Source: Thiobacillus sp.
GTDB taxonomy: Bacteria; Pseudomonadota; Gammaproteobacteria; Burkholderiales; Thiobacillaceae
DNA: 43,406 bases
Assembly: GCA_018262815.1 (NCBI GenBank)
Contig: JADFDN010000009.1
Location: 1-43,406, forward strand
Reading direction: 5' to 3'
In this document: positions 31,879 to 40,500 of the stretch, piece after piece
How the letters are laid out: every line of letters starts with the position of its first letter
How positions within the stretch are numbered: position 1 is the first letter of the stretch
Translations under genes and position numbers: made by a program
The notes under the pieces: model-generated
The model's input: the letters and a program-made list of their open reading frames with translations, nothing else
Told to the model about the DNA's origin: nothing
Database searches by the model: none

Positions 31879-34568
31879 CGCGCAGCGCCCATGACCTCGG
31901 CCCACAATGCGTTGACCGATTTTCGGATGGTTTCCACGGCGGCCGGCGGCACGCGCGCATAGTCTGCGCCGGAAAGCTTGATCGCATGCTGTTGGCGGCG
32001 CAGCTCGCGGTAGGCGTCGGCGGCGGCCTGCGCGAGCGCGGACGGGACCAGTCCGGCCGCGCCCGCGCGTTGCAGCAGGGCGATGTTGCCGACGTTGTCG
32101 GCCAGCTCGGGATGCGTGCTGCAATGCCGCAGCACCAGATACTGCACGCAGAATTCGACGTCGACGATGCCGCCGTGGTCATGCTTGAGGTCGAATAGCT
32201 CCGACTCGTTGACGTGGCCGGCGTGCATTTTTTCGCGCATCGCCAGGACGTTCTCGCGCAGCTTTGCCGCATCGCGCGGCAGGCACAGCACCTCGCGGCG
32301 CAGGGTCTCGAAGCTTGCGCCGATTTCGCTGTCGCCGCAGACGAAGCGGGCGCGCGTCAGCGCCTGGTGTTCCCACAGCCAGGCGTGATGCAGCTGATAG
32401 TCGCGGAAGGCCTCGGTCGAACTCACCAGCAGGCCCGAGGCGCCGTCGGGGCGCAGGCGCAGGTCGGTCTCGTAGAGCATGCCGGCCGAGGTGAGGGTGC
32501 CGAGCCAGGTGTTGATGCGTTGTGCCAGGCGCGCGTAGATTTCCTGCGCGCGCTCGTCGGCGTCGTCGTAGAGGAACACCAGGTCGAGGTCGGAGGCATA
32601 ACCGAGCTCCTTGCCGCCGAGCTTGCCGTAGCCGATGACGGCGAAGCGCGCATCGTCGCGGTGGCGCGTCTTCAGCCCGGCCCAGCAGCGCGCCAGGGTT
32701 TCATACAGGAGCGTGTCGGCCAGATACGACAGGTGGTCGGACAGCGCTTCCAGCGTCAGCCGGCCCGCCACGTCCTGCGCCAGCAGGCGCAGCGTCTGCG
32801 CCCGCTTGAAGCGGCGCAGCGCATCCATCTGCGCTTCGGTGTCGCCGGGATGGGCATCGAGTTCGGCGCGCAGCTGAGCGGCGAGCTGGCTCCAGTCGGG
32901 CACGCTCATCAGGTGCTGCGGCGCGATCAGCTCGTCCAGCAGCTGCGGCTGCTGCGTGATCATCTGCGCCGCCCACGGGCTCGCCGCCAGCAGGCGCACC
33001 AGCTGCCGCAGCGCCGCCGGGTATTCGGCGAGCAGCGCCAGATAGGTGGAGCGGCGCGCGATGGCCTGCACCAATGCGGCGAAGCGTTCCAGCGTGGCCA
33101 TCGGGTCGGGCTGGCTGCCGATGACCTCGAGCGCCGGCGGCAGCAGCGCATTGAGCATCAGCTGCGTCGACTCGGCCAGCCGCGCGGTGTTCTGGCGCAG
33201 CGTGTCGAGCGTCGCCAGCACGCGCTGCGGGTCGTCGTAGCCTGCGTTTTCCAGCAGCGCCTGGGTGGTGTCGGCGTCCGCCGTGCCGCAGCACACGGCA
33301 GTCAGCGGATGGCTGTTCTGGTCGGTTTGCGGTGCCGCGAACACCTGCTCGAAATGGCGCGTGACCTTGTTGCGATGGCGGTCGAGCGCGGCGAGCAAGG
33401 CCTCGTGGCCGGCAAACCCCATCGCTTCGGCGAGCATCGCCTGCGAGTCGGCATCGTCCGGCAGCAGCTGGGTCTGCGCGTCGTCGAGATACTGGATGCG
33501 ATGTTCCAGCCGGCGCAGAAAGTCGTAGGCGGCGGCGAGTTCCTGCTGCGCGTCCGCCGTCATCAGCCCGCTCCTGACCAGTTCGCCCAGCACGACCAGC
33601 GTCGGCCGCTGCTGCAGCGCCGCGATCTGGCCGCCGCGGATGAGCTGGAACACCTGCGCGGTGAATTCGATCTCGCGGATGCCGCCGGGCCCGAGCTTGA
33701 CGTTGTGCGCCATTTCGCGGCGCGCCACCTCGCGGCGGATCTGCACGTGCAGATCGCGGATCGCGGCAAACGCACCGAAGTCGAGGTATTTGCGAAAAAT
33801 GAAGGGACGCACGATCTGCATCAGTTCGTCGTGTCGAGCCCCGGTGAGCGGGCGCGCCTTGATCCAGGCGTAGCGCTCCCACGGCCGTCCCTGCGCGACC
33901 AGATAATCCTCCAGCATCGCGAAGCCCATCGCGAACGGGCCGGAGTCGCCCCACGGCCGCAGCCTCAGGTCGACGCGGAACACGTAGCCGTCGGCGGTGG
34001 CCTCGCCCAGCGCGGCGGTCAGCTTGCGCCCGAGGCGGATGAAGAATTCGTGGTTGCTGAGCGGGCGTATGGACGCGGCCGCGTCGTCGGCTGCGGTGTC
34101 GCCTTCATCCGGATAGAGGTAAATGAGATCGATGTCGGACGACACGTTGAGCTCGCCGCCGCCGAGCTTGCCCATGGCCACGACGACCATCTGCTGCGGC
34201 TGGCCGTTTTCGTCGCGCGGCTCGCCGTGGCGGGCGGCGAGTTGCGCGTGGTGGAAGTCGAGCGCCGTGCCGATGCAGACCTCGGCCAGCGTGCTCCAGG
34301 TGGCGGTCACCTCGGCCAGATCGGCGCTTCCCGCCAGGTCGCGCGCAGTGGCGACCAGCCACACGCGCTGGCGCAGTTGCCGCAGACGCTGATGCAGCGC
34401 GGCCTCGTCGGCGCAGGGCGGCTCGGCGAGGAAGGCCTGCATCGCCTCGCGGCTGACGCCCCGATCGAGCTGTGAAGCCACGGAGTCGGCCAGTTGCGGC
34501 TGCGCCGCCAGCAGGCGGCGGCCATAACGGGAACAGCGCGCAACGCGGTCGAGTGGGGAAAGGCTCAT
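31875..34568 (-). CDS. glnE: bifunctional glutamine synthetase adenylyltransferase/deadenylase
   Basis: An 897-aa protein with two nucleotidyltransferase halves. The first has [20 protein letters not shown] (about 150-170) and the second [24 protein letters not shown] (about 645-668), each followed by a GlnD-linker helical domain. GlnE adds or removes AMP on glutamine synthetase according to PII state, linking nitrogen supply to enzyme activity. The start at 34568 is the best fit to family length, but no clear ribosome site is seen, and the frame stays open to 34616. It is convergent with the Ca2+-ATPase and divergent from acs. Confidence 0.95.
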
Positions 34569-34592
34569 GGCTTGGATCAGGGTGGTTTGAAT

Positions 34593-34598
34593 TAGAAT
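34593..34598 (+). promoter_or_regulatory. candidate -10 element of acs
   Basis: TAGAAT in the 68-bp glnE/acs gap. A TTGGAT lies 15 nt upstream (34572-34577), shorter than ideal. No further regulatory site is recognised. Confidence 0.35.
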
Positions 34599-34636
34599 CG
34601 CGACGTTACCAAACACTCTATCAGTGGAGAGACGAT

Positions 34637-36604
<1,968 letters not shown>

Positions 36605-36626
36605 AACCGCGCGGTTCGAACGCGCC
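36605..36626 (+). repeat. palindromic hairpin after acs
   Basis: AACCGCGCGGTT (36605-36616) is a perfect 12-bp palindrome starting right after the acs stop. It overlaps a CGCG-GTTCGAA-CGCG stem. It may weakly end acs transcription; no T-run follows. Confidence 0.35.
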
Positions 36627-36635
36627 GCGCTCGCG

Positions 36636-36641
36636 TACAAT
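36636..36641 (+). promoter_or_regulatory. candidate -10 of the eRF1-like gene
   Basis: TACAAT, with TTCGAA 15 nt upstream, about 42 nt before the ATG. A short AGACC-TGTT-GGTCT hairpin (36647-36660) would lie in the 5' leader. Confidence 0.35.
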
Positions 36642-36682
36642 ATTCAAGACCTGTTGGTCTCGTTTAATCCTGAAAGGAAATC

Positions 36683-37072
36683 ATGTCCCATTACCATGCC
36701 GTCGTCTGGCTCGACCACAACGAAGCCCGCGTCATGCACATCAGCCCGGACGACGTCGAGAAGTCGGTGGTTCATCCGGCCAATCCGCCGCGTCACCTGC
36801 AGCGTAAGCGCGGATCGGTCAGCGGCAGCCGCCAGCCCGAAGACCAGCAGTACTACCACGAGGTCGTCGAGGCGCTGGCAGGCGCCCAGGAAATCCTGAT
36901 CGTCGGCCCCGGCCATGCCAAGCTGGAACTGATCAAGCATATCCATTCGCACGACCACGACGTGGTGGAGCGCGTGGTCGGCATCGAAACCGTCGACCAT
37001 CCCGGCGACGGCCAGCTGGTTGCCTATGCCCGCAAGTACTTCGTGGCCAAGGACCGGATGCTGTCGCAGTAA
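36683..37072 (+). CDS. eRF1-domain-3-like small protein (annotated elsewhere as translational machinery protein)
   Basis: A 129-aa soluble, His-rich protein. It starts SHYHAVVWLDHNEARVMHI, continues with a region DQQYYHEVVEALAGAQEILIVGPGHAKLELIKHI and ends TVDHPGDGQLVAYARKYF. This matches a widespread bacterial family related to the third domain of eRF1/pelota, judged from memory of the family. Its function is not established. AAAGGA lies 6 nt before the ATG. It has its own -10-like site and a strong intrinsic terminator, so it is a monocistronic unit rather than part of the acs operon. Confidence 0.8.
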   Translation: MSHYHAVVWLDHNEARVMHISPDDVEKSVVHPANPPRHLQRKRGSVSGSRQPEDQQYYHEVVEALAGAQEILIVGPGHAKLELIKHIHSHDHDVVERVVGIETVDHPGDGQLVAYARKYFVAKDRMLSQ

Positions 37073-37110
37073 GCCCGACGCTTCAGGCGGTGGACCGCTG
37101 CAAAAGCCGA

Positions 37111-37141
37111 ACGAGAGGCCCCGCAAGGGGCCTTTCGTTTT
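37111..37141 (+). terminator. intrinsic terminator of the eRF1-like gene
   Basis: AGGCCCC (37116-37122) pairs with GGGGCCT (37127-37133) around a GCAA tetraloop. The stem is extended by ACGA/TCGT and followed by TTTT. It ends 69 nt after the stop codon. Confidence 0.85.
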
Positions 37142-37179
37142 GGACGGGATTCAGGATGGGCTGGGCGGTTGTCTTAACT

Positions 37180-37191
37180 GATTGATCAATC
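37180..37191 (+). promoter_or_regulatory. 12-bp palindrome, candidate operator
   Basis: GATTGATCAATC is a perfect palindrome in an AT-rich patch, 36 nt upstream of the candidate sigma-28 promoter. No cognate regulator is identifiable. Confidence 0.35.
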
Positions 37192-37226
37192 GGCACATTA
37201 TTTTTCGGGTTTGTTGCCCGCCCGCC

Positions 37227-37253
37227 TCAAGTCTGTCGAAAAACCGTCGTTAC
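37227..37253 (+). promoter_or_regulatory. candidate sigma-28 (FliA) promoter
   Basis: TCAAGTCT (37227-37234), an exact 11-nt spacer, then GTCGTTAC (37246-37253). The E. coli FliA consensus is TAAAGTTT-N11-GCCGATAA, so 11 of 16 positions match with the correct spacing. The predicted start (about 37260) falls just ahead of the riboswitch core, which supports the call. Confidence 0.45.
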
Positions 37254-37261
37254 TGTTGATA

Positions 37262-37340
37262 AGCCGTACAAGGGCAAATCCGTCGCGAGGCGGAGACGCA
37301 ATGCTTCCGGTCTGGGGAATCCAGATGGCGGGGCTGCCAG
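37262..37340 (+). ncRNA. cyclic di-GMP-I riboswitch (GEMM-I)
   Basis: The aptamer core is readable in order. GGGCAAA (37272-37278) comes first. Then a 6-bp stem TCCGTC/GGCGGA carries a GCGA tetraloop (37279-37294; GNRA loop as required for docking). Next come GACGCAA (37295-37301), GC with TTCCGGTCT (37303-37313), a second stem TCTGG/CCAGA (37311-37325) and the GATGGCGGGGCTGCC element (37324-37338). These are the conserved blocks of the Vc2-type c-di-GMP aptamer, including the A in GACGCAA that stacks between the two guanines. The outermost helix is unclear, and the expression platform is not resolved: no terminator or obvious anti-Shine-Dalgarno lies before the next gene. Confidence 0.88.
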
Positions 37341-37403
37341 GCAAGCCAAATGGCATGGTGCGTCGCTGCCCGGATTGCGGCAGGCTTAGAAACAGGAGGT
37401 CCC

Positions 37404-37592
37404 ATGTCGCATCAATGCCCGTTCCCCGTCCGCTCGACCGATAACCGCTGCAGCTACCGAACCGGGAGTGCGCCGGGATTCACCCTGTGTCTGGCCCTGG
37501 TCGCCGCCCTGTCGTGTTATGCCGGTTTCAGCCACGCAGCGCCGGTCCAGACGCCGGCCCCGGGCCTCCACGGCACCGCGCTCCCGCGCTGA
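37404..37592 (+). CDS. small exported peptide under riboswitch control
   Basis: A 62-aa ORF with a strong AGGAGG 4 nt before ATG 37404. Residues about 1-23 form a basic/polar lead, about 24-40 a hydrophobic core (GFTLCLALVAALSCYAG), and SHA at 43-45 followed by AP looks like a signal peptidase I site. The mature part would be only 17 residues, Pro-rich (APVQTPAPGLHGTALPR). No homologue is recognised. An intrinsic terminator lies 81 nt downstream, so it is the only gene on this transcript. It is small, so coding status rests on ribosome site, signal-like profile and context. Confidence 0.65.
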   Translation: MSHQCPFPVRSTDNRCSYRTGSAPGFTLCLALVAALSCYAGFSHAAPVQTPAPGLHGTALPR

Positions 37593-37673
37593 TTGCGCCG
37601 CCGGCCAGTCGGTGTGCCCCACCGCACGCCAGACACGGCTGTCGGCCAGGCAAGTGTTGCTTTGCAGATGCAG

Positions 37674-37695
37674 GCGCCCTTCGGGGCGCTTTTTT
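37674..37695 (+). terminator. intrinsic terminator of the riboswitch transcript
   Basis: GCGCCC (37674-37679) pairs with GGGCGC (37684-37689) around TTCG, followed by six T residues (37690-37695). It is in plus-strand orientation and 5 nt from the convergent FMN reductase stop. Confidence 0.88.
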
Positions 37696-37700
37696 CATGT

Positions 37701-38276
37701 TCAGCCGGCCGTGCGGACGAGGGCCGTGCTGGTGTTCACCAGGTCCAGCACCAGCGCATGCAGGCGTGCCGGCGATTTGAGCGCACCGTTCTCTTCGTCG
37801 AATGCCTTGTCGGCGTGCGACAGCGAGAATTGCCCGGGCAGCACCAGCACGCCCAGCGTGTTCAGGATCTGCCGCAGGTGCGGCAGCATGCGCATGCCGC
37901 CGAACGTCCCCGGCGATGCGGCAAGGATGGCGGCGACCTTGTTCTGGTAGGGCACCAGTCCCGACTCGCCCTGCCATTCGCGCGATACCCAGTCGATCGT
38001 GTTTTTCAGCAGCGGCGGCACCGAACTGTTGTATTCGGGACTGGCGATCAGCAGGGCGTCATGCGCCTTGAACAGCGCCTTCAGACGCTGCGCGTTGGCG
38101 GGCAGGCCGTCGCGCGCTTCGAGGTCCTCATCCATCAGCGGCAGCGGATAATCGGCGAGATCGATCAGCGTAACTTCGCCGCCTGCGGCGCGCGCGGCCT
38201 CCACGGCGGCGTGAATCAACTTGCGGTTCCACGAATCGCGTCGCAGGCTGCCGGCAAAGGCGAGAATCTTGGGCAT
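37701..38276 (-). CDS. NAD(P)H-dependent FMN reductase
   Basis: A 191-aa flavodoxin-fold protein with the FMN phosphate loop AGSLRRDSWNRKL (about 9-21) and SPEYNSSVPPLLKNTIDWVSR (about 78-98), plus SPGTFGGMRMLPHLR. These are the YieF/ChrR/SsuE-like NADPH-dependent reductase motifs. The substrate (quinone, azo dye, chromate or free flavin) cannot be told from sequence. AAGGA lies 7 nt before ATG 38276. It is 43 nt downstream of the pirin gene on the same strand and likely co-transcribed. This gives a redox-responsive pair. Confidence 0.9.
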   Translation of the reverse strand: MPKILAFAGSLRRDSWNRKLIHAAVEAARAAGGEVTLIDLADYPLPLMDEDLEARDGLPANAQRLKALFKAHDALLIASPEYNSSVPPLLKNTIDWVSREWQGESGLVPYQNKVAAILAASPGTFGGMRMLPHLRQILNTLGVLVLPGQFSLSHADKAFDEENGALKSPARLHALVLDLVNTSTALVRTAG

Positions 38277-38319
38277 GGGGGATCCTTGCATCAAAAAGGT
38301 TCGAATTGTATCGGTTGCG

Positions 38320-39018
38320 TCAGGGCAGGTCGAAGCTGACCAGTTCGCTCGCTTCCAGCGCTTCGACGACGAGAGCGGACTCGAAACGCGTGGACACGGC
38401 GTCGCCGGCCTCCAGCGGGTAGCCTTTCACCCTGATCCGGCCGCGCGCCACCTGCAGCCAGGTGCGCCGTTCGGGGGCGATCTCCAGCGTGACCTGGTCG
38501 CCGGCCGCCAGTCGGCCGGCCCGGATGGCGGCATCCTGGTGGATCGTCACCGAGCCGTCGCGGCCGTCGTTCGAGGCGATCAAGCGCAGCTGGCCCTGCA
38601 GGCTTTCGGGCGCGAAGGCGATCTGCTCGTAGCCCGGCTCCAGCCCGTAGGCATCCGGCTCGATCCAGATCTGCAGCAGATGCACCGGTTCGGTCGCCGA
38701 CGCGTTGTATTCGCTGTGGGCGATGCCGTGGCCGGCGCGCATCCGTTGCACCTCGCCGGGTCGGATCACGCCGCCGTTGCCAAGCGAATCCTTGTGCTCG
38801 AGCGCACCCGACAGCACCCAGGTGACGATTTCCATGTCCTGGTGACTGTGAGTGGGGAAGCCCGTGCCCGGCGCGATGCGGTCTTCGTTGATCACGCGAA
38901 GCGGGCCGAAGCCCATCCACTCGGGATCGCGGTAGCTGGCGAAGGAAAAGGTATGGAAACTGTCGAGCCAGCCGTGGTCGGCGTGGCCGCGTTCGGACGA
39001 TTTGCGTACGGTGAGCAT
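38320..39018 (-). CDS. pirin family protein (YhaK/YhhW-like)
   Basis: A 232-aa bicupin. The N-terminal cupin has the metal ligands H57 and H59 in PTHSHQDMEIVTWVLSGALEHKDS and H101/E103 in GHGIAHSEYN; the C-terminal half is a degenerate cupin. Some pirins are quercetin dioxygenases and others act as redox sensors. It is divergent from a LysR-type gene, which recalls the E. coli yhaK/yhaJ pair. AGGAG lies upstream of ATG 39018. A TTTACT-N16-TATAGT promoter and two CAATTCGA repeats lie in the intergenic region. Confidence 0.92.
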   Translation of the reverse strand: MLTVRKSSERGHADHGWLDSFHTFSFASYRDPEWMGFGPLRVINEDRIAPGTGFPTHSHQDMEIVTWVLSGALEHKDSLGNGGVIRPGEVQRMRAGHGIAHSEYNASATEPVHLLQIWIEPDAYGLEPGYEQIAFAPESLQGQLRLIASNDGRDGSVTIHQDAAIRAGRLAAGDQVTLEIAPERRTWLQVARGRIRVKGYPLEAGDAVSTRFESALVVEALEASELVSFDLP

Positions 39019-39060
39019 GACGGACTCCTGGGGCTGGCCTGACGTTCAGGCGATGGAACG

Positions 39061-39088
39061 ACTATAGGCGTGGTGTCCTGCCAGTAAA
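39061..39088 (-). promoter_or_regulatory. candidate pirin promoter
   Basis: TTTACT (39088-39083), 16 nt, TATAGT (39066-39061) on the minus strand. The predicted start is near 39054. Confidence 0.5.
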
Positions 39089-39095
39089 ACCGGCA

Positions 39096-39125
39096 CAATT
39101 CGATCAACTCGTTCAACCAATTCGA
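39096..39125. promoter_or_regulatory. candidate LysR-type operator: two CAATTCGA repeats
   Basis: CAATTCGA occurs at 39096-39103 and 39118-39125, 22 bp apart. Relative to the predicted pirin start the centres fall near -46 and -68, the usual activation- and recognition-site positions for LysR regulators. The second copy abuts the LysR start codon. Confidence 0.5.
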
Positions 39126-39127
39126 AC

Positions 39128-40033
39128 ATGCCGCTGACCCTGGATGCGCTGGCCATCCTCGATGCCATCGACCGCAAGGGCTCGTTTGCCCGCGCCGCCG
39201 AGGAACTGGCGCGCGCGCCGTCCTCGCTGACCTACGCGGTGCAGCAGATCGAAGCCGAACTCGACGTGCTGCTGTTCGACCGTTCCGGCCACCGTGCGCG
39301 CTTCACCCCGGCCGGCCGCGTCCTGCTGGACGAGGGGCGGACGCTGCTGAATGCCGCTCATGCCCTGGAGAACAAGACGCGTCAGGTGGCGGGCGGCTGG
39401 GAGCCGCAGTTCACGCTGGCGCTGGAAGGCATTCTGCCGGTTGCGCCCGTACTGCCGCTGCTCGAGGATTTTTACCAACTGGGACACGCCACCGAAATCC
39501 GGCTGCGTCACGAAGTCCTGGCGGGCGGCTGGGACGCGCTTGCCAGCGGCCGCGCCGACCTGGTGATCGCCGGCGGCGATGCGCCTGCCGGCGGCGGCCT
39601 TCGCACCCGCGCGCTCGGTACCATCGAATTTGCGTTCTGCGTGGCGCCGCAGCATCCGCTGGCGCGCATCGGGCAGCCGCTCAGCCAGGCCGATATCGCC
39701 GCGCATCGCGCGGTGGTGATCGCCGACACCGCGCTCAACCTGCCGTTGCGCAGTGCCGGCTGGCTGCAGCAACAGCCGCGTCTGACGGTGGCCGACCTGC
39801 CGAGCAAGCTCGCCGCCCAGCAGGCCGGGCTGGGCGTAGGCTCGCTGCCGCGCTGGCTGGCCGATCGCGAAGTGGCCGCCGGCCGGCTGGTGCGCTGCGA
39901 ATGGGCAGGCGGCAATCCGCGCGAAACCCTGAAGCTGGCCTGGCGCAGCGGCGAGGCCGGGCGGGCGCTCGACTGGTTCATCCGCGCGCTGTCCCGGCCC
40001 GATGCATTTGCGGGCGTGTTCGATGCCGGCTGA
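39128..40033 (+). CDS. LysR family transcriptional regulator
   Basis: A 301-aa protein. The N-terminal helix-turn-helix (about 4-62) reads LDALAILDAIDRKGSFARAAEELARAPSSLTYAVQQIE, followed by a type-2 periplasmic-like effector domain (about 90-295). YhaJ-like similarity is inferred from the divergent pirin. No Shine-Dalgarno precedes ATG 39128; operator repeats end 2 nt upstream, so translation may be weak or leaderless. The stop overlaps hslR by 11 nt. It is likely both autoregulated and the activator of the pirin-FMN reductase unit. Confidence 0.92.
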   Translation: MPLTLDALAILDAIDRKGSFARAAEELARAPSSLTYAVQQIEAELDVLLFDRSGHRARFTPAGRVLLDEGRTLLNAAHALENKTRQVAGGWEPQFTLALEGILPVAPVLPLLEDFYQLGHATEIRLRHEVLAGGWDALASGRADLVIAGGDAPAGGGLRTRALGTIEFAFCVAPQHPLARIGQPLSQADIAAHRAVVIADTALNLPLRSAGWLQQQPRLTVADLPSKLAAQQAGLGVGSLPRWLADREVAAGRLVRCEWAGGNPRETLKLAWRSGEAGRALDWFIRALSRPDAFAGVFDAG

Positions 40034-40421
40034 CCGTTCACCGCTCGACCGGATGCGGCTCGACAAGTGGCTGTGGGCCGCGCGCTTTTACAAGACACGC
40101 AGCCTCGCCACCCAGGCCATCGAGCATGGACAGGTCAAACTGAACGGCGCGCGCGTCAAGCCCGCGCGCGAAGTGAAACCAGGCGACCGGCTGGAGGTCC
40201 AACTCGGCGAGACCGGATGGAGCCTGACGGTGCGCGCGCTGTCGATGCAGCGCGGCCCGGCGCCGGCGGCGCAGGCGCTGTACGATGAGGACCCGGCCAG
40301 CCACGCGCGCCGCCAGCAGCAGGCGAGCGAACGCAGGCTGGCGGTCAATCCGGCGGCGGCGATCAAGGGCAGGCCCACCAAGCGCGACCGCCGGCAGATT
40401 CACCGCTTTACCGGAGAGTGA
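40023..40421 (+). CDS. hslR: S4-domain RNA-binding protein, heat-shock protein 15
   Basis: A 132-aa basic protein. The S4 domain (about 10-60) reads MRLDKWLWAARFYKTRSLATQAIEHGQVKLNG, followed by VKPAREVKPGDRLEV. The C-terminal tail is Lys/Arg/Gln-rich (GRPTKRDRRQIHRFTG). HslR binds stalled 50S subunits carrying peptidyl-tRNA. The start at 40023 overlaps the lysR stop; a longer frame from 40002 is open but less likely. Linkage with lysR is probably only physical. Confidence 0.92.
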   Translation: MPADRSPLDRMRLDKWLWAARFYKTRSLATQAIEHGQVKLNGARVKPAREVKPGDRLEVQLGETGWSLTVRALSMQRGPAPAAQALYDEDPASHARRQQQASERRLAVNPAAAIKGRPTKRDRRQIHRFTGE

Positions 40422-40447
40422 GATTTCCCATTTGCTGCCGGCTTTCT

Positions 40448-40476
40448 TTCGCAGGGCGCGGACAAACGCATAGAAT
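40448..40476 (+). promoter_or_regulatory. candidate yhdP promoter
   Basis: TTCGCA (40448-40453), 17 nt, TAGAAT (40471-40476), 24 nt before the ATG. The -35 matches four of six, the -10 five of six. Confidence 0.5.
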
Positions 40477-40500
40477 CGAGCACTCCGCGATTTTTTCTTT

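Noticed and set aside
36609-36626. tRNA T-arm-like stem with GTTCGAA loop after acs
   Set aside because: No acceptor, D or anticodon arms exist upstream; the preceding bases are acs codons.
36654-36899. Alternative frame overlapping the eRF1-like gene
   Set aside because: It is Ser/Arg-rich without family match; the other frame has a good ribosome site and a recognised family pattern.
37366-37383. CTGCC/GGCAG stem between riboswitch and peptide ORF as a terminator
   Set aside because: It is only 5 bp and followed by CTTAGAAAC with no T-run; it may be part of an expression platform, but this cannot be shown.
37593-38339. 248-codon plus-strand frame from the end of the small peptide ORF
   Set aside because: It crosses a strong terminator and is antisense to the FMN reductase gene.
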